64,000 bases of DNA from contig JAVDPC010000009.1 of assembly GCA_031296915.1 (NCBI GenBank), positions 147,891-211,890 of the forward strand, given 5' to 3'. Position 1 is the first letter of the stretch; every line of letters starts with the position of its first letter. The position numbers were made by a program, and so were the translations under genes. Source of the DNA: Cerasicoccus frondis (lineage in GTDB: Bacteria > Verrucomicrobiota > Verrucomicrobiia > Opitutales > Cerasicoccaceae). This document shows positions 32,590-41,411 of this stretch, one piece after another. The notes beneath the pieces are model-generated. The model did no database searches, was not told where the DNA came from, and saw only the letters and a list, made by a program, of their open reading frames with translations.

Positions 32590-33939
32590 CTAGATGTAAG
32601 CTTTGTGATGCAAAGTTTCGAGCAAGCCGGTTTTCAGAAATTCGATTTCGTCAGAAGAAATGATCAAAGGCGGCACAATGAGTAAGCTATCCGCCAAGGC
32701 TCGCAACAGGACGCCTTTCTCGCGCAAGGCGATGCAGAAATGCATGCCGCGTCGCTCTGAGGCGTCCCCCTTCGGCAATTCCAAAGCGCCGGCAAGACCA
32801 CGCTGACGAAGCGTGAATGAGGCTGGCAACACATCACGCAGTTCGCGAAAAAAAGCATCAAACGCGGCGATCGTCTGATCCAGCGAGCCATTCGCCATCA
32901 TTGCTTCGAGCTTCTCGATGCTTTTGAGCGCCACCACACAACCGAGCGGGTTACCGGTAAACGTGTGCCCGTGGAAGAACGCTTTGTATTCTCCGTATTC
33001 GCCCAGAAAAGCGTTGTAGATTGCTTCGCTGGTCACCGTAGCGGCCAATGGCAAATAGCCCGCTGTCAGCCCTTTAGCCAGACAATAGAAGTCCGGCCTG
33101 ACGCCTTCACTTTCGCCAACCAGCATCGGCCCCAAACGCCCAAAACCAACGAAAACTTCATCTAAAATCAAGTGCGCGCCATAGGCCTGACAGCGCTTCT
33201 GAACTTCTCCCAAGAAGCCCTTGGGCTGAAACAACATGCCGCCGGCTCCCTGCACCCACGGCTCTAGAATAACGGCCGCCACTTCGGCGCCAAACTCCTC
33301 AAAATGCGCGTCAAGCGCAGCGAGGGAGTCTGCCATGTTGCTCGAGAATACCTCACCGCCAATCTCCTCACAAGTCGGCGCGGGTATTCGCTCAACCGGG
33401 AATTTCCAGGGATCAAACCGTTCGTGAAAAATACCACAATCGCCGACCGACATGGTCCCAAAAGTATCGCCATGGTAGGCGTTATTCAGCGCAATGACTC
33501 GCTTACGCTCAGGCTGGCCGGTGAGTTGAAAATACTGGAAGGACAGCTTCAGCGCAATCTCCACCGCATTCGAGCCATTGTCGGAATAAAAGACTCGGTC
33601 CAAGCCGGATAGTGAGCAGAGCTTTTCGGCAAGCATGCCGCCTGGCTCATGCCCCAGACCCAGATAGGTCGTGTGTGCAATTTTACCGAGCTGCTCAACG
33701 ATGGCCGCATTGAGATCGGCGTCTTGGTGTCCGTGGACATTGGTCCAGATCGAGGCATTCGCGTCGAGGTAACGCTTACCCTCAGTATCGGTTAACCAGC
33801 ACCCTTGCCCGCTCTCAATTTGCACACGGGGCAGGCTGCAATACTCCTGCATTTGCGTAAACGGATGCCAGCTCCGGCAGACATCTAATTCGTCTGCGGA
33901 TTGCGCCTCAATGGAGTTCGACTGGAACGTGACTGGCAT
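32590..33939 (-). CDS. bioA: Adenosylmethionine-8-amino-7-oxononanoate aminotransferase
   Basis: PLP-dependent class III aminotransferase of 449 residues that makes 7,8-diaminopelargonate using SAM as amino donor. It has WHPFTQMQEY at the substrate end, YSDNGSNAVEIALK, NAYHGDTFGTMSVG, LDEVFVGFGR and the PLP lysine in CLAKGLTAGYLPLA. It is the first gene of the biotin operon and is preceded by the BirA-like operator. The last residues (ETLHHKAYI) are encoded by an intragenic palindrome ending just before the stop. Confidence 0.96.
   Translation of the reverse strand: MPVTFQSNSIEAQSADELDVCRSWHPFTQMQEYCSLPRVQIESGQGCWLTDTEGKRYLDANASIWTNVHGHQDADLNAAIVEQLGKIAHTTYLGLGHEPGGMLAEKLCSLSGLDRVFYSDNGSNAVEIALKLSFQYFQLTGQPERKRVIALNNAYHGDTFGTMSVGDCGIFHERFDPWKFPVERIPAPTCEEIGGEVFSSNMADSLAALDAHFEEFGAEVAAVILEPWVQGAGGMLFQPKGFLGEVQKRCQAYGAHLILDEVFVGFGRLGPMLVGESEGVRPDFYCLAKGLTAGYLPLAATVTSEAIYNAFLGEYGEYKAFFHGHTFTGNPLGCVVALKSIEKLEAMMANGSLDQTIAAFDAFFRELRDVLPASFTLRQRGLAGALELPKGDASERRGMHFCIALREKGVLLRALADSLLIVPPLIISSDEIEFLKTGLLETLHHKAYI
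32600..32616. repeat. Intragenic palindrome copy 9 (GCTTTGT-GAT-GCAAAGT)
   Basis: Located at the extreme 3' end of bioA, read as T-L-H-H-K-A; the stop codon follows two codons later. Confidence 0.8.
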
Positions 33940-33948
33940 ATTTTCGAA

Positions 33949-34016
33949 TCTTATACTGCAAGAATATAAGATAAGACTTTCTTTTGTTAAGCAAAATCGA
34001 CAGTTGCATTAACAAA
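33949..34016 (-). promoter_or_regulatory. Biotin operon promoter/operator region with BirA-like box
   Basis: Upstream of bioA the arms TTTGTTAA (33983-33990) and TTAACAAA (34009-34016) form an inverted repeat with 18 nt between. In the 9-mer form TTGTTAAGC-N14-CATTAACAA it matches the known BirA operator layout (TTGTAAAC-type arms with about 14-16 nt between). A second inverted repeat, TCTTATA/TATAAGA (33949-33955/33965-33971), lies between it and the ATG. Repression by BirA with biotinyl-AMP is the inference; birA is not in the window. Confidence 0.65.
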
Positions 34017-34043
34017 AAATTTCCGCCTTCAGGCAAGGCGGAA
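34012..34043 (-). terminator. Rho-independent terminator after fur
   Basis: 9-bp stem TTCCGCCTT / AAGGCGGAA with a 5-nt loop at 34021-34043; on the minus strand it is followed by a T-run (A-run at 34014-34019). It ends the iron operon before the biotin promoter. Confidence 0.9.
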
Positions 34044-34065
34044 TCCAGAGAAGTTGCTTATGAGT

Positions 34066-34521
34066 TTAAGAAGCGTTGTGCTCGTCGCAGACGACCCGCA
34101 CTTTCAGGTTCACCTGTTTGACAGTGTAGCCCATCTGCTTGATCAAAAAACGCTCGCGCAAAATGAGACACGCGTCGTGGAGAGGCGTGGTCTTGCCGCA
34201 CTCATCACAGACCAGATAGGCTTGGGTGTCCACCCCGGAACCAATTTCGTAGAACTGCTTGTCGCCAGCGCCGTCGATTTCGCGCACCAGATCGCACTCC
34301 TCAAGCACTTTGATGGTGCGGTAAACCGTGGCCAACGAAACGAGTTCATCCACACGACGCGCGCTAGCCAGGAGCTGCTCAGCATTGAAGGGCTTTGACT
34401 GCTCCAGCACACTCTGAAGAATAACACGACGAGGCGCGGTAATCCGGTGGCCTGCTTGCTTCAGCAGGATTTCCCATTCGTCTAAGCGGTCAGATGGTTC
34501 CGAATGGGCGTTTTCGGACAT
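34066..34521 (-). CDS. fur: Ferric uptake regulator (Fur)
   Basis: Protein of 151 residues with the Fur winged helix (HRITAPRRVILQSVLEQSKP, then SLATVYRTIKVLEECDLVRE). The metal-binding domain contains DTQAYLVCDECGK and a late RVVCDEHN, plus His residues around HDACLIL. It most likely senses Fe2+ and represses iron-uptake genes. The ATG at 34521 is used; an in-frame TTG two codons earlier overlaps the preceding stop. It is the last gene of an operon headed by flavodoxin with a Fur box, so it is probably autoregulated. Confidence 0.88.
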   Translation of the reverse strand: MSENAHSEPSDRLDEWEILLKQAGHRITAPRRVILQSVLEQSKPFNAEQLLASARRVDELVSLATVYRTIKVLEECDLVREIDGAGDKQFYEIGSGVDTQAYLVCDECGKTTPLHDACLILRERFLIKQMGYTVKQVNLKVRVVCDEHNAS

Positions 34522-34523
34522 GG

Positions 34524-34919
34524 TCAAGCGGCGGTGGCTTTAAAGCGGAAGACGAGTTCAATTGGGCGGCGATGCGACATGGTGTCCATCCGGACGCGCT
34601 CGATAGCGCGGTGACATAATTGTTCAAGGTCCGGCTGATCGAGCGTCACCGGAAAACATCCCGAGGGCGCATCGCCAGCTTGGATCGAAATTTCAATATG
34701 GTCCTCGATCCAAGATTTAAGCGGTTCCAACGCCGGTTGAGTGCGAGAATCTGACGCCTGGAGCAATTTAAAAAAGCACTGCACGCACTGGCCAGGCGAC
34801 GACGGGCTCTGCGTCATCCCATACAAGTCCAGCAGACTGTCCGCCGCCTTGTAAAATGGCTGACAGAGGGGGCGAACCACCTCCTCGGGCAAAATGGGCA
34901 TCTGCTGATTCAAGCTCAT
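34524..34919 (-). CDS. Conserved-looking hypothetical protein in iron operon (131 aa)
   Basis: Protein of 131 residues between the HmuS-like gene and fur, 6 bp after the former's stop and abutting the latter. It has three Cys residues in its first half (PLCQPFY, QCVQCFF) and no membrane segment or signal. I do not recognise a family. The operon position suggests a small soluble protein used under iron limitation, perhaps a heme or iron-sulfur handling partner. Confidence 0.65.
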   Translation of the reverse strand: MSLNQQMPILPEEVVRPLCQPFYKAADSLLDLYGMTQSPSSPGQCVQCFFKLLQASDSRTQPALEPLKSWIEDHIEISIQAGDAPSGCFPVTLDQPDLEQLCHRAIERVRMDTMSHRRPIELVFRFKATAA

Positions 34920-34925
34920 ATGGGT

Positions 34926-35876
34926 TCAGTAAGACCGCGCCAAAGCCTGCCAATAGCGGTAGCTTTGAGCATTCTGTGAAGTCAGCCTGAAAATGAGATC
35001 ACCGAAAACATCAACGGCTTCAAAGTAGCTAAATTCCTGCTCCTGGTCTCGGTACAAACCGATCCAGTAGTGGGCGATCGAACGGGTGTTCAAGCGCATC
35101 GCCCGGCCCTCGCCTCCCACAAAGATCCAACCATCACGGATGCGCTCCATCGCATGAGGCCGCAGAGGTGTGCAAATATGTCCGAAGCCGCCAACAACGC
35201 TCAGCATTACATCTTGTTTTTCTTCAATCACTTCCGCAAAAACTGCGGACACCAGATAATCGTCTCCGCCAAAGCCCATCTCGTAGTCCACCGGGCACCC
35301 ATTGCCTGCGAAAAACGGGGCGCACCAAGCATCAGCGGCAACCAACGCATCAGCCGGCGCAGCATGACCAGCGCGCTCTATGGGCTGAAGCTCCGCCAGG
35401 CGGCTATAGGCGCCAAACTCATCGGGTGACAGACAGCGCAAGTGATAAGTTTGCGTCAAATCACGCATGGCGAGGCGGTCTGAATCTGGCGTCAGCGCCA
35501 CCCGGAAGATGGCGTTGCGGTGTTCGTCAAAAAATTCCACCCCCATCAGCGTACCGCAATCACAGGCCTGCTCGTGGGTGGCAAACGCATACTGCCAACG
35601 GTCATGGTGCAAAACCAGTGACGCTTCACTCGAAGCCCCCCGCAACATTCCCCGCTGGGGCTGAAGGACCGGCAGTGAACCCGAATAACCCAAAATGCAA
35701 TGTCGGTTGCGAGCAAAACACAACACCGGCTCCACACGCGACGCCGATTCCAGAATGCCTTCCGGCGCACAGTAGAGCTCGCATACATGCACCAACTCAC
35801 TTTGGCAGGGTGAACCGCCAGCGTGCTTGGGCATGGCTTCCTTTGAGTCAGCCGAGTGTGGGTCGTTCTTATGCAT
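34926..35876 (-). CDS. HmuS/HemS-like heme-handling protein
   Basis: Protein of 316 residues. Two internally similar halves recall HmuS/HemS heme-degradation proteins. The first has VLCFARNRHCILGYSG and LHHDRWQYAFATHEQ, then GVEFFDEHRNAIFRVALTPD. The second has VMLSVVGGFGHICTPLRP, WIFVGGEGRAMRLNTRSIAH and FSYFEAVDVFGDLIFRL. HmuS-type proteins bind heme and release or transfer its iron. The start at 35876 overlaps the flavodoxin stop by 8 bp. Flavodoxin upstream and Fur downstream agree with an iron-starvation role. Similarity is distant, so this is a working assignment. Confidence 0.65.
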   Translation of the reverse strand: MHKNDPHSADSKEAMPKHAGGSPCQSELVHVCELYCAPEGILESASRVEPVLCFARNRHCILGYSGSLPVLQPQRGMLRGASSEASLVLHHDRWQYAFATHEQACDCGTLMGVEFFDEHRNAIFRVALTPDSDRLAMRDLTQTYHLRCLSPDEFGAYSRLAELQPIERAGHAAPADALVAADAWCAPFFAGNGCPVDYEMGFGGDDYLVSAVFAEVIEEKQDVMLSVVGGFGHICTPLRPHAMERIRDGWIFVGGEGRAMRLNTRSIAHYWIGLYRDQEQEFSYFEAVDVFGDLIFRLTSQNAQSYRYWQALARSY

Positions 35877-36336
35877 CTTGCTGGATCGCCAGGTTTGCCT
35901 CAAAAAAGCGTCCCATCCAGGCGTCAAAGCCTTCGTCGAAATCGACGTCCAATTCCACGCGCTCCGCCAACGGCTTGGCGCCGCCCTTTTGCAAGGCTTC
36001 GTCCAAACGTCGACCACAGCCGCAGAAATCGTCGTAAGCGCTGTCACCCAAGGCGACAACGTAGTATTCCAAGTGGCTTACCGGCACCTTTTGATCATAC
36101 AGCGCTTCGCAGAAGTCGATCGCGTCGTCGGGCGGCTCGCCGTCTCCCCAAGTGGAGAAGATCAAAACCACGCGCTGGGCGTCGGCAAAACGCGAAAGAT
36201 CCCAATCTTCCGCGGCGTTCAGGGTGTGCTTGACGCCTTTGGCGTCACATTCATCAGAAAAACGTTCGGCCAAATCCTGGGCGTTGCCAGTAACCGTCCC
36301 GTAAATGATGTGAGTAGTGTTTTCCTTGAGACTCAT
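35869..36336 (-). CDS. Flavodoxin
   Basis: FMN-binding electron carrier of 155 residues. It has the phosphate-binding loop IIYGTVTGNAQDLAERF at about residues 9-25, FSTWGDGEPPDDA and VVALGDSAYDDFCGCGRRLD, as in flavodoxins and sulfite-reductase flavodoxin domains. It typically replaces ferredoxin when iron is scarce and could donate electrons to heme breakdown. The ATG at 36336 was chosen because the sequence directly upstream holds the Fur box. First gene of the operon. Confidence 0.9.
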   Translation of the reverse strand: MSLKENTTHIIYGTVTGNAQDLAERFSDECDAKGVKHTLNAAEDWDLSRFADAQRVVLIFSTWGDGEPPDDAIDFCEALYDQKVPVSHLEYYVVALGDSAYDDFCGCGRRLDEALQKGGAKPLAERVELDVDFDEGFDAWMGRFFEANLAIQQDA

Positions 36337-36345
36337 ATTCGCTAT

Positions 36346-36364
36346 AATTAGACTGAGTCTCATT
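36346..36364 (-). promoter_or_regulatory. Fur box upstream of flavodoxin
   Basis: On the minus strand AATGAGACTCAGTCTAATT is a 19-bp near-palindrome (8-bp arms, one mismatch, 3-nt centre) that resembles the classical Fur box. It lies 10 bp upstream of the flavodoxin ATG, overlapping the expected promoter. It fits iron repression of the flavodoxin-HmuS-unknown-fur operon. Confidence 0.7.
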
Positions 36365-36417
36365 TTCCGGAAAGAAGTCAAGCTCGCATCGCTACTTTTT
36401 CCATTTTCCGGCAGATT

Positions 36418-37485
36418 TTAACCGACCTCGATCATTCGCAGCTCAGGAAACTCCCCAACTGTGGCGTTGAAATAGATGCGCTGGCCGTCATGCGACCAAA
36501 CTGGATGCGCGTGACAAACCTGGTAAGGCGGGTGCTGCTTTTGCCAGTCCACTTCCGGATGCGGCGCACGCGATAGCTCCTGGGTTTCGCCCGTTCGCAA
36601 ATCCTGCCAATAAACCGCCACTTCTCCGTTTTCGTAACCATCAGACAAGATGCTCTTTCCATCCGGATGCACGCTGGGGTGCCCCTCGTCCGGCATGCGG
36701 CAAAGCAAACGTGATTCGCCAGTATCGGCATCCCAAATCGCAATAGCGCCATTTCCGCCTGAAAAAGCGTAGATAGCGCTGCCATCCGGCATCCATTTCG
36801 GGTGGTGGCCAAACTCACCGATGAGCTTAACATTTCCACCCTGGTCATCGGCGGCAATCAGCACTTTGACGCGAGGTTGATCCGGGTGCTCCGGCAGGTC
36901 CTTTTCGTTGGTGAAAACCGTGAACCAACGCTTCCCGCCCGGCGCCCATTTACTGTTCTTAAAATGAAGCAAATCGCGACGAACCCCGGTTAGATCCATT
37001 TGCGCAGCGACGACCTCCCAGGCTTGATCCCGATCAAGCAGCTCATGAAGCGACTCATCCTCAATATCGATCCGATAGATCGCGCATTCCTTCGGTGGAC
37101 GGCCAGCGCCGTGCCAATTGGAACTCGAAGCCAGCCCACGACGAGTCGTCGGGCAAAAGGTGTTAATCGAGCCGGCAAATTTCTGGGTGATCTGCCCTTC
37201 CGCCGTGGCGATGTAAATTTGGCTGTCGGAAGAGAAATAAATGTGGTCATTGTCCAACCAACCCTGCTTCGCTCCACTGTGCGGAATGCCGGGACAATGT
37301 GTGACTTCGACTTCGCGGCCCGTTGCGCGCTCTTGGATGACCACCGTCCCCCAGGTCAGCGGCTTGCCGTCGAAGCGAAAATAAACCAAGCGTTTGCCAT
37401 CGGGACTCTCAGGCACGACATCGAAGTAAGTGTGGATGGCGGGCGCGGCAGCAACCACGCGACTTTGTAATGGGGAAGTAATCAT
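36418..37485 (-). CDS. TolB-like propeller protein, oligogalacturonate lyase (PL22)-like
   Basis: Protein of 355 residues made of WD/TolB-like propeller repeats: DVVPESPDGKRLVYFRFDGK, KQGWLDNDHIYFSS, HHPKWMPDGSAIYAFSG, HPSVHPDGKSILSDG and HPVWSHDGQRIYFNA. Conserved His residues at blade starts and the overall length match oligogalacturonate lyases of family PL22. No signal peptide is seen, so it would act in the cytoplasm on short uronate oligosaccharides. The partner upstream (DUF1961) overlaps by 4 bp. The exact substrate is uncertain. Confidence 0.7.
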   Translation of the reverse strand: MITSPLQSRVVAAAPAIHTYFDVVPESPDGKRLVYFRFDGKPLTWGTVVIQERATGREVEVTHCPGIPHSGAKQGWLDNDHIYFSSDSQIYIATAEGQITQKFAGSINTFCPTTRRGLASSSNWHGAGRPPKECAIYRIDIEDESLHELLDRDQAWEVVAAQMDLTGVRRDLLHFKNSKWAPGGKRWFTVFTNEKDLPEHPDQPRVKVLIAADDQGGNVKLIGEFGHHPKWMPDGSAIYAFSGGNGAIAIWDADTGESRLLCRMPDEGHPSVHPDGKSILSDGYENGEVAVYWQDLRTGETQELSRAPHPEVDWQKQHPPYQVCHAHPVWSHDGQRIYFNATVGEFPELRMIEVG

Positions 37486-38171
37486 AGGGGTTCTTTCAGT
37501 TGATGGACCTGCAGGTCCCAGTATTCTGCAATTAAGGGCGTCATTTGCCGAAAGCCGATCTTCCCGCCCCCCAATACAGGGCCAAAAGCGCCTCCCGGGT
37601 CGGTCCAGCGAAAGCATTCCAGATCATCCACGCCAAAGCGCACATGCGAGCCGGACTTGATCAGCCAGATACGATAGGCTTCTTTTTGATCTGCTATGCT
37701 GGGGATCGGGTCCGCGCCTTGGGCGACGAGGTGGAAGCCATGGCTCTTGCGCAAGTTACAAGTTGTGAAGGCTCGCTCATCCAGATGCTTCCGACGAAAA
37801 TAACTCACATGCAGCGCATTGATGTCGCCGGAGTGGTATTGATTGTAAGGTCCGTTGCGCGGTGCGAGCGCAGGGTCGAGAACGTCCTCGCCATTCCGAC
37901 CTTTCGCCGAAAAAAACAAGATACTAAGCCCTGGGTCCTGAATCGCGCGGTAGTTCCAGCTGATGTGCACATGGTCGGGGAAATCGACCGGACACCAAAC
38001 CACCACATTGGCCGCCTGCCCCTGCCCCGGATCACGTGTTCCCTCAAGCCGCCATCGGCCGAGGGGAAAGCTAAAACCGGCGTCACCTTCGGCGATAAAG
38101 CCGTTCAGGTCACGAGCGCTCGACAGGGGATTGGCGTAAAGGCGCTCACCAAGCAATTCTTCAGGGAACAT
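37482..38171 (-). CDS. DUF1961 family protein (YesU-like)
   Basis: Protein of 229 residues with the DUF1961 jellyroll blocks: WCPVDFPDHVHISWNYRAIQ, GLSILFFSAKGRNGEDVLDP, RNGPYNQYHSGDINALHVSY and FRWTDPGGAFGPVLGGGKIG. Members such as YesU occur in rhamnogalacturonan or polysaccharide utilisation clusters, with no fixed activity known. Its stop overlaps the start of the PL22-like gene (ATGA), so the two act together. There is no signal peptide. Confidence 0.8.
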   Translation of the reverse strand: MFPEELLGERLYANPLSSARDLNGFIAEGDAGFSFPLGRWRLEGTRDPGQGQAANVVVWCPVDFPDHVHISWNYRAIQDPGLSILFFSAKGRNGEDVLDPALAPRNGPYNQYHSGDINALHVSYFRRKHLDERAFTTCNLRKSHGFHLVAQGADPIPSIADQKEAYRIWLIKSGSHVRFGVDDLECFRWTDPGGAFGPVLGGGKIGFRQMTPLIAEYWDLQVHQLKEPL

Positions 38172-38434
38172 GCATCAGCATCTTGGATTGTGTTGCCAAT
38201 GTGTCAATCATACAAATGATTAAGCCCCAAAGGACAGTTCACGGAACTCAAAAATAGCTCCAGGCAACCTGCATTTCGCCGGATGTTGGGCGTAATCTCC
38301 AAACGATATCCCCAGAACTGAATGACCAGCGCCCCTGATCGATCATGCAATCGGGTGACTTTTAGGATTGGCCTCAATCCATCAGTTACATTAATTTTAA
38401 ATCCACAACGTAAATCAAAACGCTAATCAAACTC
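38172..38434. other. Divergent promoter region
   Basis: 263 bp between the DUF1961 gene (minus) and the FAD/Fe-S oxidoreductase (plus). It should carry both promoters. I see no ORF or strong inverted repeat. Confidence 0.4.
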
Positions 38435-41374
38435 ATGCCCCCCCACTCGATCAATTTCAGTTCGCTGAAGGCTAAGCTGCAAGGCGAGCTGCACACCGGC
38501 GAACTGATGCGCCGCCTCTACTCCACTGATGCCTCGGAATATCAGGAAATGCCCACTGCAGTGGCCTTTCCCGAAGCCGAAAGCGACATTCCAGCCTTGA
38601 TCAATTTTGCCCGTAAAAACGGCCTCTCTCTGATCCCGCGAACGGCGGGCACCTCACTCGCCGGGCAAGTGGTCGGCAATGGCATTGTGGTCGACCTGAG
38701 CAGACTGAACACAATCAAGCGCATCGACGGCCCCAACCGCCGTGTCATTGTGCAACCTGGCGTCGTCCGCAATGAGCTTAATCAAGCCATCCACGGCCAT
38801 GGCATGCTCTTTGGCCCGGAGACCTCCACCGCCAATCGCGCCATGATCGGCGGCATGGTGGGGAACAATTCCTGCGGCTCAAACTCAGTCGTTTACGGTA
38901 GTGCGCGCGAGCACCTCATCTCCTGCCGGGGGTTTCTGAGCGACGGGAGCGAGGTGTCTTTCAAAGCCCTGACGCCGGATGAGTTTTCCGCCAAATGTGA
39001 AGGCGACTCGCTCGAAGCATCGATCTATCGTGAATGCCGTGATCTGCTGGGAGATGACGGTAATCGCGCCACCATCACCGAGCGCTTCCCCAAGTCCTCC
39101 ATCCCCCGTCGCAACACCGGCTATGCGCTGGACATGCTGATGGACGCCAATGTCTTCAGCCCGGATTCCAACAAGCCGTTCAACCTCTGCCAGCTCATTG
39201 CGGGCAGTGAAGGCACCCTATTTATCGGCGTTGAATTTGAGCTGGATTGCAATCCCCTCCCCCCGCCATGCAGCGCATTGATGGTGGGTCATTTTGAGAC
39301 CGTGCTTGAGTCGTTGAATTCGGTCAGTCTCGCGCTCGCGGAGAAGCCGTTTGCGGTAGAGCTCATCGACCGCAATATCCTTGAGGCCACCAAGCGCAAC
39401 CGCGAGCAACTGCAAAACCGATTCTTTGTAGAAGGCGATCCTGGTGCGATTCTCGTGGTCGATATCCGTCGTGAAACCGAAGACGAAATCGACATCGCGC
39501 TCACTCATTTAATTAACAACATGAAGTTCGCGAAACTCGGCTACGCTTATCCAGTGCTTCGCGGCGCCGATCAGGGCAAAGTCTGGGAACTCCGCCGCGC
39601 CGGCCAAGGGCTCATGAGCAACATCCCCGGCGACGAAAAGCCTCGCGAAGTCGTGGAAGACACCGCCGTCGACGTGCGTGACCTCCCCGCCTACATCGGT
39701 GAGTTCGATGAAATCATGCGCGAAAAGCACGGCATCGACTGCGTTTATTACGCGCACGCTGGCTCGGGGGAATTGCACACGCGGCCAATGTTCAACCTGA
39801 AGACGGCGGATGGCATGCGGAAATTCCGCGGCGTTGCCGAAGACATTGCGAATCTTGTCCGCAAATACAACGGCTCACTCAGCGGCGAGCACGGCGACGG
39901 TCGCCTGCGTGGTGAATTCATCCCCCTCATGGTCGGCGAGGAATGCTATGCGATGATGAAGCGCATCAAAGCGGCCTTTGATCCACTGAATATCTTTAAC
40001 CCCGGCAAGATCGTGGATACGCCGCCCATGGACACCGCGCTCCGCTACGGCCCAGACAAGCCCTACCCGGAATACGAAACGATTTTTGACTTCGAAGATG
40101 TGCATGGCTTCCTGCATGCCGCCGAGCAATGCAACGGCTCTGGCGATTGCCGGAAAAGCGTTCAAGCTGGCGGCACGATGTGCCCAAGCTACATGGCCAC
40201 CAAGCATGAGAAAGACACTACTCGCGCGCGCGCCAACATTTTGCGACAGACGATCACCGAGGGGCCGCAAAACGCACGCGCCGCCTTTGGGAGCAAGGAC
40301 GCCAAGGAAGTGCTCGACCTCTGCCTTTCCTGCAAAGGTTGCAAATCTGAATGCCCTTCCAATGTGGACATGGCCAAGCTCAAGGCCGAGTTCATGCAGC
40401 ATTATTACGACATCCACGGCGCGCCGCAGCGCTCCAAAATGATCGCGAAGTACGTGCAGAGCCAGAAGCTTGCGCGATGGGCGCCGTGGGCGTGGAACAC
40501 GATGTTCGGCAACGAAAACATCCGCAAGGCGATCAACTTCATGGTCGGCTTTCATCCGGATCGCTCGATCCCGCTCATGCCGAAGCAGACGTTGAAATCG
40601 TGGTTCAAAAAGCACACGCCGCACGCCAACGCAGGCAAGGTCGGCGAAGTCTGGTTATTCAACGATGAATTCACCAATTATGGAGACCCGCATGTCGGCG
40701 TCAAAGCGATCGAACTGCTGGAGCGTCTCGGCTATCAGGTCGATCTGGCTCCCGTCGAGGAAAGTGGTCGCACTTGGTTGTCGAAAGGATTCGTCCGCCA
40801 CGCCCAGGAACTCATCAACCACAACACCGATACTTTGCATGGCAAAGTATCCCGACAAAAGCCTATGCTCGGCATTGAGCCTTCGGCCATCCTGACCTTC
40901 CGCGATGAAGCGATAGACCTCGCTCGCGGCGAACAAAAAAAGCGTGCTCAAGACACCGCAAGGCACTGCTTTACTTTCGAGGAATTTATGGTGCGCGAAT
41001 TCGAAGCCGGACGCATTCAACACGACGCGTTTTCCGACGAGCCACGCACCGTTCGTTTGCATGGACACTGTTTTCAAAAGGCGCTCGTTGGCGTGCAACC
41101 TTCCCTCAAAGCACTGACCTTGCCCCAAAATTACGCCGTCGTGCTGATACCCAGCGGCTGCTGCGGCATGGCAGGTTCTTTCGGCTATGAGCACGAACAT
41201 TATCAAGTCTCGATGAAGGTGGCTGAACTGGCGCTACTACCCGCCGTCCGCGCTGCTGACGAAGGCGACATCATCGCCGCTGCGGGCACATCCTGCCGCC
41301 ACCAGATCCACGATGGCGCCCATAAAGCCGCCCTGCATCCGGCGGAGATCTTACACGCGGCGATGAAGTCTTAG
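38435..41374 (+). CDS. FAD-linked oxidase / Fe-S oxidoreductase fusion (YdiJ/GlcD-GlcF-like)
   Basis: Protein of 979 residues. The N-terminal half is a VAO-type FAD domain (LIPRTAGTSLAGQVVGNGIV, GGMVGNNSCGSNSVVYG, SLSGEHGDGRLRGEF). The C-terminal half has two cluster motifs (CNGSGDCR with a later CPSY; CLSCKGCKSECP) and a heterodisulfide-type CCG domain ending GCCGMAGSFGYE. The architecture resembles YdiJ and D-lactate or D-2-hydroxyglutarate dehydrogenases that feed electrons to the respiratory chain. No signal or TM segment; probably membrane-associated on the cytoplasmic face. It carries one intragenic palindrome. Confidence 0.88.
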   Translation: MPPHSINFSSLKAKLQGELHTGELMRRLYSTDASEYQEMPTAVAFPEAESDIPALINFARKNGLSLIPRTAGTSLAGQVVGNGIVVDLSRLNTIKRIDGPNRRVIVQPGVVRNELNQAIHGHGMLFGPETSTANRAMIGGMVGNNSCGSNSVVYGSAREHLISCRGFLSDGSEVSFKALTPDEFSAKCEGDSLEASIYRECRDLLGDDGNRATITERFPKSSIPRRNTGYALDMLMDANVFSPDSNKPFNLCQLIAGSEGTLFIGVEFELDCNPLPPPCSALMVGHFETVLESLNSVSLALAEKPFAVELIDRNILEATKRNREQLQNRFFVEGDPGAILVVDIRRETEDEIDIALTHLINNMKFAKLGYAYPVLRGADQGKVWELRRAGQGLMSNIPGDEKPREVVEDTAVDVRDLPAYIGEFDEIMREKHGIDCVYYAHAGSGELHTRPMFNLKTADGMRKFRGVAEDIANLVRKYNGSLSGEHGDGRLRGEFIPLMVGEECYAMMKRIKAAFDPLNIFNPGKIVDTPPMDTALRYGPDKPYPEYETIFDFEDVHGFLHAAEQCNGSGDCRKSVQAGGTMCPSYMATKHEKDTTRARANILRQTITEGPQNARAAFGSKDAKEVLDLCLSCKGCKSECPSNVDMAKLKAEFMQHYYDIHGAPQRSKMIAKYVQSQKLARWAPWAWNTMFGNENIRKAINFMVGFHPDRSIPLMPKQTLKSWFKKHTPHANAGKVGEVWLFNDEFTNYGDPHVGVKAIELLERLGYQVDLAPVEESGRTWLSKGFVRHAQELINHNTDTLHGKVSRQKPMLGIEPSAILTFRDEAIDLARGEQKKRAQDTARHCFTFEEFMVREFEAGRIQHDAFSDEPRTVRLHGHCFQKALVGVQPSLKALTLPQNYAVVLIPSGCCGMAGSFGYEHEHYQVSMKVAELALLPAVRAADEGDIIAAAGTSCRHQIHDGAHKAALHPAEILHAAMKS
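40832..40848. repeat. Intragenic palindrome copy 10 (ACTTTGC-ATG-GCAAAGT)
   Basis: Arms extend to 9 bp (ATACTTTGC/GCAAAGTAT), the longest in the window. It lies in the FAD/Fe-S oxidoreductase and reads T-L-H-G-K-V. Confidence 0.9.
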
Positions 41375-41411
41375 TTTGTCATCACGCGCCGCCGTGTCTA
41401 GGCAATGCCGC

